From: Ramlibacter montanisoli | GTDB taxonomy: Bacteria > Pseudomonadota > Gammaproteobacteria > Burkholderiales > Burkholderiaceae_C | Direction of reading: 5' to 3' | Assembly (NCBI RefSeq): GCF_013087525.1 | Contig: NZ_JABFCS010000001.1 | Coordinates: forward strand, 930,001 to 994,000 | DNA: 64,000 bases | Part shown: positions 1-13,987 of the stretch, piece after piece | Numbering within the stretch: position 1 is the first letter of the stretch | Layout: every line of letters starts with the position of its first letter | Translations under genes and position numbers: made by a program | Notes under the pieces: generated by a model | Told to the model about the DNA's origin: nothing | The model's input: only the letters and a program-made list of their open reading frames with translations | The model's database searches: none

Positions 1-284
1 AGTTCAGCGCGCAGGAAGCGGTGACCATGGGGCTGGTGAACCGGCTGGTGCCGGTGGACGGGCTGGAGTCCTATGTGCGCGACTACGCCGGCACCATCGC
101 GGCCAATGCGCCGCTGACGGTGGGTTCGATCAAGACGCTGGTGGCGCAGGCGCTGAAGGACGAATCGCAACGCGACGACGCGCTGTGCGAGGCCGTGGTG
201 CGGCGCTGCTTCGAGAGCGCCGATTACGTCGAAGGGCGCACGGCGTTCATGGAGAAGCGCAAGCCGAAGTTCACGGGGCGCTAA
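1..284 (+). CDS. enoyl-CoA hydratase/isomerase (crotonase) family, 3' end only
   Basis: The gene enters from outside the window, in the frame that starts at base 3, so only about the last 94 codons are present. AQEAVTMGLVNRLVP is the conserved crotonase stretch just after the active site (A-x-EA-x3-GLVN-x-V). The following helices and the basic KRKPKFTGR tail are also typical. Family members hydrate or isomerise acyl-CoA thioesters in beta-oxidation or aromatic and amino-acid degradation. The residues that fix the substrate lie upstream, so the reaction cannot be named. It converges on the DMT permease gene, with a palindromic repeat between them. Confidence 0.85.
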   Translation, partial: FSAQEAVTMGLVNRLVPVDGLESYVRDYAGTIAANAPLTVGSIKTLVAQALKDESQRDDALCEAVVRRCFESADYVEGRTAFMEKRKPKFTGR

Positions 285-290
285 GGATTC

Positions 291-370
291 GTCATCCCCG
301 CGGAGGCGGGGACCCAAGGCTTGCGCCTTGGTCTTCCGACGCCTCGGGTTCCCGCCTCCGCGGGAATGAC
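291..370. repeat. 80-bp palindromic intergenic repeat with nested hairpin (REP-like)
   Basis: Bases 291-315 and 346-370 form a 25-bp inverted repeat with two mismatches (outer ends GTCATCCCCGCGG and CCGCGGGAATGAC). Between them is a smaller hairpin, CAAGGC-ttgc-GCCTTG (315-330). Repeats of the form GTCATTCCCGC...GCGGGAATGAC are common intergenic elements in Comamonadaceae. It lies between convergent genes, where it could act as a bidirectional terminator or mRNA stabiliser. It also supplies the stop codon and last codons of the DMT permease gene. No second copy was found in this window. Confidence 0.8.
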
Positions 371-1264
371 GGTCCCCGGCCCTGGCCGTGCAGCACGTAC
401 AGGCCAGCCGCCACCAGCAGCGCTATCCCCACCCACGCAATCACGTTCGGGATGTCCGCCCACACCGCATACCCCAGCACGATCGCGAACAGCAGCGCCG
501 TGTAGCGGAAGGGGGCGATCAGGCTCATCTCGCCGCCGCGCATGGCCACCGTCAGCAGGAAGTAGCCGCCACTGAGGAACACGCTGGCGGCCGCCAGCAG
601 GCCCAGCTTGCGAGGCGCGGAAGTCGCGCCATTCCGAGAACAGGCTCCACGCGCCCGCCAGCACGGTGACGGCGATCGCCGTGCTCAGCGTGATCAGGAT
701 CGAGGGGATGCCGCGATCGATGACGCGCGTCATCAGGTCGCGGCTGGCGTGCAGCAGCGTGCCGCCCAGGCAGAGCAGGGCGTAGGCATTGAAGGCGGCA
801 CCCGTGGGTTGCACCACCAGCAGCACGCCGGTGAAGCCGGTCGCGATCGCCAGCCACCTGCCGGCGCCGACCCGCTCCTTGAAAGCCACCACCGCGAACA
901 GCGTGATGAACAGCGGCGTCGCCATGTTGATCGCGGTGGCGTTGGCGATCGGCAGGTGGAACAGCGAGGTGAGGTAGGCCATCGTGGCGAAGGCGTCGAA
1001 CAGGGCGCGCAGCAGCACCCGCCGGTCCAGCAGGTCCTGCAGGCGCGCCGTGGCGCGCATGCCGTGCGCGATGGCCACCAGCAGCAGGGTGGCGAAGATG
1101 CCGCGCAGGAAGATCAGCTGCGGGCCGGGCAGCGACTCGCTGACGTGCTTGACGAGGGAGTCGTTGACGACGAAGCAGGCCATGCCGCCCGCCATCGCCA
1201 GGATGCCGCGCCGGTTGGCCGCGCGCGCCGCGTCCGTGGTGGGAAAGTTCATGCGAGGCGCCAT
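292..1264 (-). CDS. EamA/DMT-family permease (frameshifted here)
   Basis: A multi-helix inner-membrane protein of the drug/metabolite transporter superfamily, with two EamA repeats. The first repeat is visible from GILAMAGGMACFVVNDSLVK to about residue 215. Near 610 the frame breaks (one extra base), and the other frame continues LGLLAAASVFLSGGYFLL to the end. The last ~25 residues (PSFPRRREPEASEDQG...) are encoded by the palindromic repeat, so the native tail was probably replaced when the repeat arrived. ATG codons at 1264 and 1252 are both possible starts. It is divergent from ligA, so it may import or export a compound related to that pathway, but substrates of DMT proteins cannot be read from sequence. 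Confidence 0.8.
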
Positions 1265-1287
1265 GTTAGCGCCGCCGCGGCCCGTGT

Positions 1288-1301
1288 TTGATCCAGATCA
1301 G
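1288..1301. promoter_or_regulatory. FNR/ANR-like box TTGAT-N4-ATCAG
   Basis: TTGATCCAGATCAG matches the FNR/ANR consensus TTGAT-N4-ATCAA at nine of ten defined positions. It lies in the divergent region between the DMT permease and ligA, about 50 bases before the ligA start. A closely similar box, with the same CAGATCA core, occurs at 43472-43485. Control by an oxygen-sensing regulator is an inference from the motif alone. Confidence 0.45.
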
Positions 1302-1303
1302 TC

Positions 1304-1324
1304 GGAAGCCAGTTTCCGGCTTCC
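1304..1324. promoter_or_regulatory. perfect 7-bp inverted repeat upstream of ligA (candidate operator)
   Basis: GGAAGCC, seven bases, then GGCTTCC form a perfect interrupted palindrome 28 bases before the ligA ATG and just after the FNR-like box. Its spacing and position suit a dimeric regulator. I cannot assign a protein to it. Confidence 0.35.
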
Positions 1325-1351
1325 ATACTGGTTCGCGAAAGGAGACACGGC

Positions 1352-1717
1352 ATGCAGAACAAAGCCGGCATTCCCGGGACCATCATCTTCGACGGCACGC
1401 AGGCCCGCAAGGGCTACGCCCTCAACCGCATGTGCTTCTCGTTCAACGACCAGGTGAACCGGGACAGCTTCCAGCGCGACGAGGAGGCCTACATGGCGCA
1501 CTACGGCCTCGCGCCGGCGCAGGCGGAGGCGATCCGCAAGCGCGACGTGCTGGGGCTGCTGGCGGCCGGCGGCAACGTCTACTACCTCGCCAAGTTCGCC
1601 GGGATCCTCGGCCTGGACGTGCAGGACCTCGGCGCGCTGCAGACCGGCCTGTCCAAGGACGAATTCAAGGCGCGGCTGGTGCGCCAGAACGACCAACCCG
1701 CACCGCGCGCGGCCTGA
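1352..1717 (+). CDS. ligA: LigA-type extradiol dioxygenase, alpha (small) subunit
   Basis: A 121-residue protein with the PF07746 LigA fold. Recognisable pieces are PGTIIFDGTQARKGYALN near the N-terminus and GGNVYYLAKFAGILGLD near residue 75. The alpha subunit caps the active site of the class III ring-cleavage beta subunit encoded 11 bases downstream. The model enzyme, protocatechuate 4,5-dioxygenase, opens protocatechuate between C4 and C5. Start: ATG with a strong AAAGGAGAC ribosome site 6 bases upstream. The subunit differs in wording from well-known PmdA/LigA sequences, so gallate or another catechol acid is an alternative substrate. Confidence 0.8.
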   Translation: MQNKAGIPGTIIFDGTQARKGYALNRMCFSFNDQVNRDSFQRDEEAYMAHYGLAPAQAEAIRKRDVLGLLAAGGNVYYLAKFAGILGLDVQDLGALQTGLSKDEFKARLVRQNDQPAPRAA

Positions 1718-1728
1718 GGAGGACACGC

Positions 1729-2566
1729 ATGGCGAAGATCGTCGGTGGCCTGACCACCTCCCACGTGCCCGCCATCGGCGGCGCTATTGCCAAGGGGCTG
1801 CAGGGCGAGCCCTACTGGAAGCCCTTCTTCGACGGCTTCCTGCCGGTGCACGAGTGGCTCAAGGACGTGAAGCCGGACGTGGCGGTCGTCTTCTACAACG
1901 ACCACGGCCTGAACTTCTTCCTGGACAAGATGCCGACCTTCGCGATCGGCGCAGCGCCCGAATACCGCAACGCCGACGAAGGCTGGGGCATCCCGACGCT
2001 GCCGCCCTTCAAGGGCGAGCTGGACCTCTCGTGGCACATCATCGAGCACCTGGTGGACAGGGAATTCGACGTCACCACCTGCCAGGAGATGCTGGTGGAC
2101 CACGCGTTCACCCTGCCGCTGAAGCTGTTCTGGCCCAAGGGCGTGCCCGTCGCCACCGTGCCGGTGTGCATCAACACCGTGCAGTTCCCGCTGCCGAGCG
2201 CGCGCCGCTGCTTCGCCCTCGGGCAGGCGGTGGGCGAGGCGATCCGCGCCTGGGACAGCGACAAGCGCGTGGTCGTGATCGGCACGGGCGGCCTGTCGCA
2301 CCAGCTCGATGGCGAGCGCGCCGGCTTCATCAACAAGACCTTCGACCTGAAGTTCATGGACAGCCTGGTGAACGACCCGGAATGGGCCACGCAGTACAGC
2401 ATCCATGAGCTGGTGGAGAAGACCGGCACCCAGGGCGTGGAACTGCTGATGTGGCTGGCCACGCGCGGCGCGGTGCCGGGGCGGGTGCGCGCAGGTGCAT
2501 GCGAACTACCACATCCCGATCTCCAACACGGCGGCGGGCATGATGGCGCTGGAGCCCCTGGCGTAG
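1729..2566 (+). CDS. ligB: LigB-type extradiol dioxygenase, beta (catalytic) subunit (frameshifted here)
   Basis: The catalytic subunit of a non-haem Fe(II) extradiol dioxygenase, about 278 residues once corrected. The iron ligands are visible: His12 (TTSHVPAIGG), His59 (FYNDHGLNFF) and Glu238 (TQGVELLMW). The catalytic base is His191 (GTGGLSHQL). Near 2485 one base too many shifts the frame; the true end continues QVHANYHIPISNTAAGMM and stops at 2566. The gene follows ligA by 11 bases with GGAGGACAC as ribosome site. All catalytic residues precede the break. No hydratase, aldolase or ring-fission dehydrogenase gene is adjacent, so the rest of the pathway is elsewhere. Confidence 0.8.
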
Positions 2567-2639
2567 GCAGCGGGCGCCTTGTGGCCGCGCGGCCGCGGGC
2601 GCATACTGGCCGGGTCCGTCTTCACCAGAGGAGGACCCC

Positions 2640-2885
2640 ATGAAACATGCCATGGAGCCCGCCATCACCGGGAGCCTGAGCATCTTCGAGCGATCCTGCG
2701 GCTACTGCGGCGCGCGCTTCCGCGTGCTGGCCACGCAGGTGCCCGACCATCCCCACCGGGAAGAGTACGCCTGCCCCGAATGCGGCAAGTGCTACGTGGC
2801 CGAGGCGAGCGCGGAGCCGGAGGTGCAGTTGCTGCGCCCGCGCAGCGACGGCAAGAACGACCGGTACCAGGAAACGATGTTCTGA
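2640..2885 (+). CDS. small zinc-ribbon protein, unknown role
   Basis: An 81-residue protein with two Cys pairs, CGYCGARF (about residues 20-27) and CPECGKCY (about 45-52), which should form one zinc ribbon. The rest is short and charged. The start has an unusually good ribosome site, AGAGGAGG, 6 bases before ATG, and a possible -10 CATACT at about 2600. Its stop directly abuts the stop of the convergent flavoprotein gene. Small single-ribbon proteins often bind nucleic acid or a protein partner, but nothing here fixes the function. Confidence 0.7.
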   Translation: MKHAMEPAITGSLSIFERSCGYCGARFRVLATQVPDHPHREEYACPECGKCYVAEASAEPEVQLLRPRSDGKNDRYQETMF

Positions 2886-5919
<3,034 letters not shown>

Positions 5920-5962
5920 CGTGACCGCTGGGGTTCGGCTTCGCGCTCACCCCAGCCTACGA

Positions 5963-5998
5963 AACGAAAAAAGCGGCCCGAAGGCCGCTTTTTCGTTG
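5963..5998. terminator. bidirectional rho-independent terminator
   Basis: A stem of AGCGGCC / GGCCGCT with loop CGAA, flanked by an A-run on the left and a T-run on the right. It serves both the M20 peptidase (plus strand) and the Tyr-rich protein gene (minus strand). Confidence 0.85.
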
Positions 5999-6004
5999 GG
6001 CGCG

Positions 6005-6529
6005 TTACCAGTAACGCCGGTCGTCCGGCCAGCGGTCCTGCGCGTTGGCGACGCCGTCGCCGTCACGGTCCCAGCTGCTGTAGCCGCCGCCATAGGTCGT
6101 CGTGCCGTAGGTCGTGCTGCCGTACGTGGTGCTGCCGTAGATCGGCCGGCCCCACTGGTCGTAGCCGGTGATGGCGTAGCTGCCCGTATTCGGTTGCACC
6201 AGCACCTGGCGGCCGTACTGGTCGATCGTCACCTGGCGGCCGTACTGGTCGACATAGACCTGGCTGCCATAGGTGGTGCCGCCATAGGTGTTGTTGCCGT
6301 ACACGTTGGCGCCGTAGGTGCCGTAAGGCTGCGTGTTGTAGGGCTGCGTGCCCGCCACCACCGCGGGGATGCCGCGGTTGCTGTAGGCCGGATAGCCCGG
6401 GTAGGTCTGGTAGGTCGGCTGGCCATAGCCGAAGATGCCGCTGAGGACGCTGCCGATGTCCTGCGCGGAGGCCGCCCCGCCGACGGCGAGTGCGCCCGCC
6501 GCCACGGCCGTGAGGATGAACTTCTTCAT
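6005..6529 (-). CDS. secreted Tyr/Gly/Thr-rich repeat protein with calcium-loop motif
   Basis: A 174-residue exported protein. The signal peptide [18 protein letters not shown] ends near ASAQD. The mature part is low-complexity: a run of Y-x-T/P-x-Y units, a tandem pair ([18 protein letters not shown]), then four [11 protein letters not shown] units near residues 140-160. The C-terminus carries [17 protein letters not shown], a thrombospondin-type-3 calcium loop (DxDxDGxxNxxD). The start is the ATG at 6529 because AAGGAG lies 7 bases upstream and the signal peptide begins there. Function is unknown; the composition suggests an extracellular or surface polymer-forming protein. Confidence 0.75.
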   Translation of the reverse strand: MKKFILTAVAAGALAVGGAASAQDIGSVLSGIFGYGQPTYQTYPGYPAYSNRGIPAVVAGTQPYNTQPYGTYGANVYGNNTYGGTTYGSQVYVDQYGRQVTIDQYGRQVLVQPNTGSYAITGYDQWGRPIYGSTTYGSTTYGTTTYGGGYSSWDRDGDGVANAQDRWPDDRRYW

Positions 6530-6683
6530 GGTGATTTTCTCCTTGTGGGTGCGAAGCGCCGCTTCGCGATAGCACCATTGCACCCGCAGCAGCGCACGCG
6601 GGCTATCGGTGCACCGCCCTCGCGGCGTGCGTCCAGCGCGGCCATGGGCGTAGGCCGTGCCTGCTCAGCGGGTAACAGGCATG

Positions 6684-6707
6684 AAAAAAGGCCCCGAAGG
6701 GCCTTTG
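6684..6707 (-). terminator. terminator downstream of rpoD
   Basis: On the minus strand, AAAGGCCC-type arms (6687-6694 and 6699-6706) with loop CGAA are followed by a run of six T. It lies 15 bases after the rpoD stop codon. Confidence 0.75.
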
Positions 6708-6721
6708 TGGAGCTGCAATCT

Positions 6722-9091
<2,370 letters not shown>

Positions 9092-9312
9092 ACGACCTCT
9101 GAACAGGACAGCAGGAACAAAAATGCGCCACGACGAACCCGGCGCGGGTGAAGAAAGGCCGACCTGGGCCTTACGGGCAAGATGGGTGGGCGAACATTTG
9201 GTGTGCAGTCCTTGCGGTGATGTGGCCTGTGCCCGCTTGGGGCGCCGCGCAATGTGCGCGGAGGGCCGGTCCGGAGGTGCTGCTGTCGCTCTTGCCGCGT
9301 AGCAAACCCTAC

Positions 9313-9338
9313 ATTATACCGTTGACCAGGGAATTCAA
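9313..9338 (-). promoter_or_regulatory. rpoD promoter overlapping the dnaG stop codon
   Basis: On the minus strand a perfect TATAAT lies at 9318-9313. A TTGAAT lies at 9338-9333 with a short 14-base spacer; the alternative -35 TCCTTG gives 17. The -35 region overlaps the dnaG stop codon (9337-9335). The predicted leader to the rpoD ATG is about 215 bases. That leader contains no supported gene and no structure I can name. Confidence 0.6.
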
Positions 9339-11187
9339 GGATTGGGCCCCGGTTTTTGGCGTTCCTGCAACTCCTGCTGCTTCCGGCTGAGTTCGTAAAG
9401 CCGCTCGACGCGGCCCGGTTCCGAGGCGGGGAGCTTGCCCACCCGCCGGATTTCCTCGGCGACCGCGTCCAGGTGGATCTCGGTGATGGCCCGGCGCAGT
9501 TCCCGCTCCCCCATCTCCTCGACGTCGTGGGCGCGGCCACTGGGCTGCATCTCGTCCAGCGCGTTCAGGCGGCCCGCCAGCTCGGAAAACGGCTGGCCTT
9601 CGATCCCCAGCTGCAGCACCGCCCAGGGCTCGCCCCCGTGCTCGTGGTACCGGGTGTCGATCCAGGAGAACAGGTCGCCGTGCGGGGCCTCGAGCTCGCA
9701 CAGCAGGTGGTGGTCGTCGTTCGTGAGCAGGTCCCAGGCCTGGGAGTTGCGCAGGACGGCGCGCGCGATGTGTTCCGCCATGGCCACCGTCTTGGGCTTG
9801 ATCGCATGCCGCCGGCCGGCGCCGTAGGCCCGCTGCTTGTACGGCGACTCCGCGTCCTTGCGCTTCCTCTGGGCCGGCTTGCCTTCGGGACGGGCCAGGC
9901 CCCACAGCTCCATCAGGTCGTGTTCGCCCAGCTGGGCCCGTTCGGCGATGGTCCCCAGCAACTGCTTGCGCAGCGCGCCTTCGGGCAACTGCTTCCACAA
10001 GGGGCCGGCGTTGCTGACCATCTTCGAGCGCCCTTCCGCGGTGCCCAGGTCGCAGCCTTCGGCCGCCGAATCGACCAGGAACTCGCTCAGGGGCACGGCC
10101 TGCCGCACGAAGCGGGCGAAGGCCTCGTGCCCGTGCTCGCGGATGTAGCTGTCCGGGTCGTGCTCCGAGGGCAGGAACAGGAACTTCACGCTGCGCACGT
10201 CGCTGGCATAGGGCAGGGCGCCATCGAGCGCCTTGCGGGCGGCGCGCCGGCCGGCGGCGTCGCCGTCGAAGCTGAAGACCACGCTGTCGGTGAAGCGGAA
10301 CAGCTTCTGCACGTGCTCGGTGGTGCAGGCCGTGCCCAGCGTCGCCACCGCATTCGGGAATCCGAGCTGCGCCAGGCCAATGACGTCCATGTAGCCCTCG
10401 GTGACCAGCACGAAGCCGTGCTCGCGCAGCGCATTGCGCGCCTCCCACAGCCCGTAGAGCTCGCGGCCCTTGCTGAAGACCGGGGTCTCCGGCGAGTTCA
10501 GGTACTTGGGCTTCTCGTCGCCCAGCACCCGGCCGCCGAAGCCGATGCATTCGCCCTTGACGTTGCGGATCGGGAACATCACGCGGTCGCGGAAGCGGTC
10601 GTAGCGCTTGTCGTCTTCCTCGTTGACGATCACCAGGCCGCTTTCCGCCAGCAGCGGGTCGTCGTACTCGGGGAACACGCTGGCCAGGGTGCGCCAGCCC
10701 TCGGGAGCGTAGCCCAGGCCGAACTGCTTCGCGATCTCGCCCGAGACGCCGCGCTTCTTGAAGTACTCGATGGCCCGCGGCGAGTTCTTCAGGTGCTTGC
10801 GGTAGGCGGCGCCCGCCTTTTCCAGCACGTCGCTCAGCGTCGCCTGCTTCTGCTTCTGTTCGGCCAGGCGCGCGCGTTCGGCCGGGGGATGTCTTCCTCG
10901 GGGACCTGCATGCCGTACTGGCCGGCGAGGTCCTTCACCGCCTCCACGAAGTTCATGCCCGCGTAATCCATCAGAAAGCCGATGGCATTACCGTTCTTGC
11001 CGCAGCCGAAGCAGTGGAAGAACTGCTTCGAGGGACTCACGGTGAAGGACGGCGTCTTCTCCCCGTGGAAAGGGCACAACCCGGAAAAGTTCGCCCCCGT
11101 CTTCTTCAACTGCACATAGCGCCCGACGATCTCCACGACGTCGGCGCGCGCAAGCAGTTCCTGGATGAAGTTCTGGGGGATGGCCAC
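9335..11187 (-). CDS. dnaG: DNA primase (frameshifted here)
   Basis: Makes RNA primers at the replication fork; about 617 residues when corrected. The CHC2 zinc domain is at the N-terminus (GLCPFHGEKTPSF, then HCFGCGKNG). The TOPRIM catalytic core has the acidic residues in VTEGYMDVI and FSFDGDAAG. The C-terminal third is the helical DnaB-binding domain. One C is missing near 10887, after PEEDIP; the other frame resumes AERARLAEQKQKQ. The start is GTG at 11187 (V/M-AIPQNFIQELLARADVV). No rpsU gene lies upstream; instead the divergent neighbour is an acyl-CoA synthetase. Confidence 0.95.
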
Positions 11188-11255
11188 GATCCCGGGTATT
11201 CTGCACCGCCCCCGAAAACGACTACGCTTCGCTTACATCAGCCAGGAGACCCGGC

Positions 11256-12902
11256 ATGGCCAGCATCTTCGACCAGGACCTTGGGCGCAACGCCGCCAAC
11301 TTCACCCCGATCTCGCCGCTGTCCTTCCTGGAGCGCGCCGCCGAGGTCTACCCGCACCGCACCGCGGTGATCCACGGCTCGCTGCGCCGCAACTGGCAGC
11401 AGACCTACGAGCGCTGCCGGCGCCTGGCCAGCGCCCTGCGGCGCGCGGGCCTGGGCAAGGGCGACACCGTGGCCGTGATGCTGCCCAACACGCCGCCCAT
11501 GGTGGAGGCGCACTTCGGCATCCCCATGGCCGGCGCCGTGCTCAACACGCTCAACACGCGCCTCGACCCGGAAGCCATCGCCTTCATGCTGGAACACGGA
11601 GAGGCCAAGGCGGTGATCGTCGATCCGGAGTTCGCGCCGGTGATGCAGAAGGCGATCGCCCTGCGCAAGGACGCCAGGCCGCTGCTGGTGATCGACGCCG
11701 AGGACGCGCTGTTCACCGGCAACCCCCAGCGCATCGGCAGCACCACCTACGAGGACCTCCTGGGCAAGGGCGACCCGGCCTTCGCCTGGGAGCTGCCCGG
11801 GGACGAGTGGGACGCGATCGCGCTGAACTACACCAGCGGCACCACCGGCAACCCCAAGGGCGTGGTCTACCACCACCGCGGCGCGGCGATGAACGCCATC
11901 TCCAACATCCTCGAGTGGGACCTGCCCAAGCACGCCGTGTACCTGTGGACGCTGCCCATGTTCCACTGCAACGGCTGGTGCTTCCCCTGGACGCTCGCGG
12001 CGCGCGCCGGCGTGAACGTCTGCCTGCGCAAGGTGGAAGCCAGGGCGATGGCCGATGCGATCCGCGAACACGGCGTCACGCACTACTGCGGCGCGCCGAT
12101 CGTGCACGGCCTGCTGGTGAACGCGCCGGACGAACTGAAGCAGGGCCTGCCGCAGGGCGTGAAGGCGATGGTGGCGGGCGCCGCGCCGCCGGCTTCTCTG
12201 ATCGAAGGCATGGAGAAGATGGGCTTCGACCTGACGCACGTCTATGGCCTGACCGAGGTCTACGGCCCCGCGACCGCCTGCGCCAAGCACGAATCCTGGG
12301 ACCGCCTGGACATCGGCGAGCGCGCGCGCCTGAACGCGCGCCAGGGCGTGCGCTACCACCTGCAGCGCAGCGCGCAGGTGCTGGACCCGCAGACCCTGCA
12401 GCCGGTGCCCTGGGACGGCGAGACCATGGGCGAGATCATGTTCCGCGGCAACATCACGATGAAGGGCTACCTGAAGAACGCCAAGGCGACGCAGGAAGCC
12501 TTCGCCGGCGGCTGGTACCACACGGGCGACCTCGCGGTGCAGTACCCCGACGGCTACATCAAGATCAAGGACCGCAGCAAGGACATCATCATCTCGGGCG
12601 GCGAGAACATCTCGTCGATCGAGGTCGAGGACGTGCTGTACCGCCACCCCGACGTGCTGGCGGCGGCGGTGGTGGCCAAGCCCGACGCGAAGTGGGGCGA
12701 GACGCCGTGTGCCTTCGTCGAACTGAAGGCGGGCTCGAAGGCCACGCCCGAGGAGATCGTCGCGCACTGCAAGAAGCACCTCGCCGGCTTCAAGGTGCCC
12801 CGGGCGGTGGTGTTCGGCGAATTGCCGAAGACCTCCACCGGCAAGATCCAGAAGTTCGAGCTGCGCAAGCAGGCGGGGTCGGCGAGCGCGATCGACGTCT
12901 AG
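11256..12902 (+). CDS. AMP-binding acyl-CoA synthetase
   Basis: A 548-residue ANL-superfamily ligase that activates a carboxylic acid through an acyl-adenylate and joins it to CoA. Motifs: the P-loop-like NYTSGTTGNPKG (about residue 190), THVYGLTEVYGP, the hinge Asp region TGDLAVQYPDGYIKIKDRSK, and the C-terminal lysine in STGKIQKFELRK. The overall pattern (FHCNGWCFPW, VCLRKVEARA) is that of medium-chain or methylmercaptopropionate-type ligases rather than acetyl-CoA synthetase. The acid is not identifiable. CAGGAGAC is the ribosome site. Its TAG stop shares a CTAG palindrome with the stop of the convergent gene. Confidence 0.88.
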   Translation: MASIFDQDLGRNAANFTPISPLSFLERAAEVYPHRTAVIHGSLRRNWQQTYERCRRLASALRRAGLGKGDTVAVMLPNTPPMVEAHFGIPMAGAVLNTLNTRLDPEAIAFMLEHGEAKAVIVDPEFAPVMQKAIALRKDARPLLVIDAEDALFTGNPQRIGSTTYEDLLGKGDPAFAWELPGDEWDAIALNYTSGTTGNPKGVVYHHRGAAMNAISNILEWDLPKHAVYLWTLPMFHCNGWCFPWTLAARAGVNVCLRKVEARAMADAIREHGVTHYCGAPIVHGLLVNAPDELKQGLPQGVKAMVAGAAPPASLIEGMEKMGFDLTHVYGLTEVYGPATACAKHESWDRLDIGERARLNARQGVRYHLQRSAQVLDPQTLQPVPWDGETMGEIMFRGNITMKGYLKNAKATQEAFAGGWYHTGDLAVQYPDGYIKIKDRSKDIIISGGENISSIEVEDVLYRHPDVLAAAVVAKPDAKWGETPCAFVELKAGSKATPEEIVAHCKKHLAGFKVPRAVVFGELPKTSTGKIQKFELRKQAGSASAIDV

Positions 12903-13876
12903 GTCTTCATCGCCAGCCCCAGCCGGTCGATCAGCACCTTCTCCTTGACGTACTGCTCGCGGATGAACTTATCGTAGTCCGCGCTGTTCATGTAGATCAC
13001 CGACTGGTCGTACTTCTCGAAGGTGGCCAGCACCGCCGGGTCTTCCAGCGTCCTGCGGAAGGCGTCGTGCAGGCGGCGCGTGACGGCCGCGTCCATGCCC
13101 TTGGGGCCGCCGATGCCGAAGGGCGATTCGGAGATCGTGTCGAAGCCCAGCTCGTTGAGCGTGGGCACGTTCGACCACTTCTTGGTGCGCTTGGCGCCGT
13201 AGGTGGCCAGCAGGCGCGCGGTGCCGCCGTCCACGTGGCCCGACCAGCCGGTGGAGTCGCTGTGCGCCATGGTGTGGCCGCCCAGCATGGCCTGCATGCC
13301 GTCGGCGAAACCCTTGAAGGGCACGTGCTGCAGCTTGATGCCCGCCTTGTCCGCGAACTCCTCCACCGCCAGGTGCGGCGTGGTGCCCTGGCCGGGCGAG
13401 CCGTAGGTGAACTTGCCCGGGTTGGCCCTGGCGAAGTCCACCAGGTCCTTGACCGACTTGATCGGCGAGTCGGCCTTCACCACCATGCCGAAGGTGTAGC
13501 CGGTCATGTTCAGGACGTAGGTGAAGTCCTTGAGCGGGTCGAACTGCATCTTCTGCATGTGCGGCAGCCGCGCGACGCCGATGGTGAGCTGCGACAGCGT
13601 GTAGCCGTCCGGCGGCGCCTTCACCAGTTCGTTGGGGCCCAGCATGCCGCTGGCGCCGGCCTTGTTCTCCACCACGATCTGCTGGCCCAGGGTCTTGCCG
13701 GCGCTCTCGCCGATCGCGCGCATCACCGCATCGGTCGCGCCGCCCGCGGGCCACGGACAGATCAGCTTGATCGGCCGCGCCGGGAAGGCCTGGCCGAAGG
13801 ACGGCAGCGCGACGAGCGCCGGCGAGGCGAGGGCGGCGCGCACCAGCTGGCGGCGCAACCGGTTGGGACTGGACAT
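12899..13876 (-). CDS. Bug-family (TctC) periplasmic substrate-binding protein
   Basis: A 325-residue exported binding protein with an N-terminal signal (LVRAALASPALVALP...FGQA). It has the Bug pattern: FPARPIKLICPWPAGGATDAVMR, then GQQIVVENKAGASG, KAPPDGYTLSQ and FTYGSPGQGT. Burkholderiales carry very many paralogues. They bind carboxylates or aromatic acids for tripartite tricarboxylate transport, or act as orphan receptors. No TctA/TctB membrane genes are adjacent, so this is an orphan. The preceding leader holds AAGGAGAC before the ATG. Confidence 0.9.
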   Translation of the reverse strand: MSSPNRLRRQLVRAALASPALVALPSFGQAFPARPIKLICPWPAGGATDAVMRAIGESAGKTLGQQIVVENKAGASGMLGPNELVKAPPDGYTLSQLTIGVARLPHMQKMQFDPLKDFTYVLNMTGYTFGMVVKADSPIKSVKDLVDFARANPGKFTYGSPGQGTTPHLAVEEFADKAGIKLQHVPFKGFADGMQAMLGGHTMAHSDSTGWSGHVDGGTARLLATYGAKRTKKWSNVPTLNELGFDTISESPFGIGGPKGMDAAVTRRLHDAFRRTLEDPAVLATFEKYDQSVIYMNSADYDKFIREQYVKEKVLIDRLGLAMKT

Positions 13877-13987
13877 GGCTTGTCTCCTTGGTGGTGCGCC
13901 AATCTAGCCCAGCACCCCGCGGGGCCCATGAGGGAAAGCCTGTAACGCGCCGCCTTGGCGTCCGTGGCTGGAGGCATACTCGGCCGG

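Noticed and set aside
2640..2885. The small zinc-ribbon gene as part of the ligAB operon
   Set aside because: It has its own possible promoter and ribosome site and a 73-base gap; its sequence gives no link to ring cleavage.
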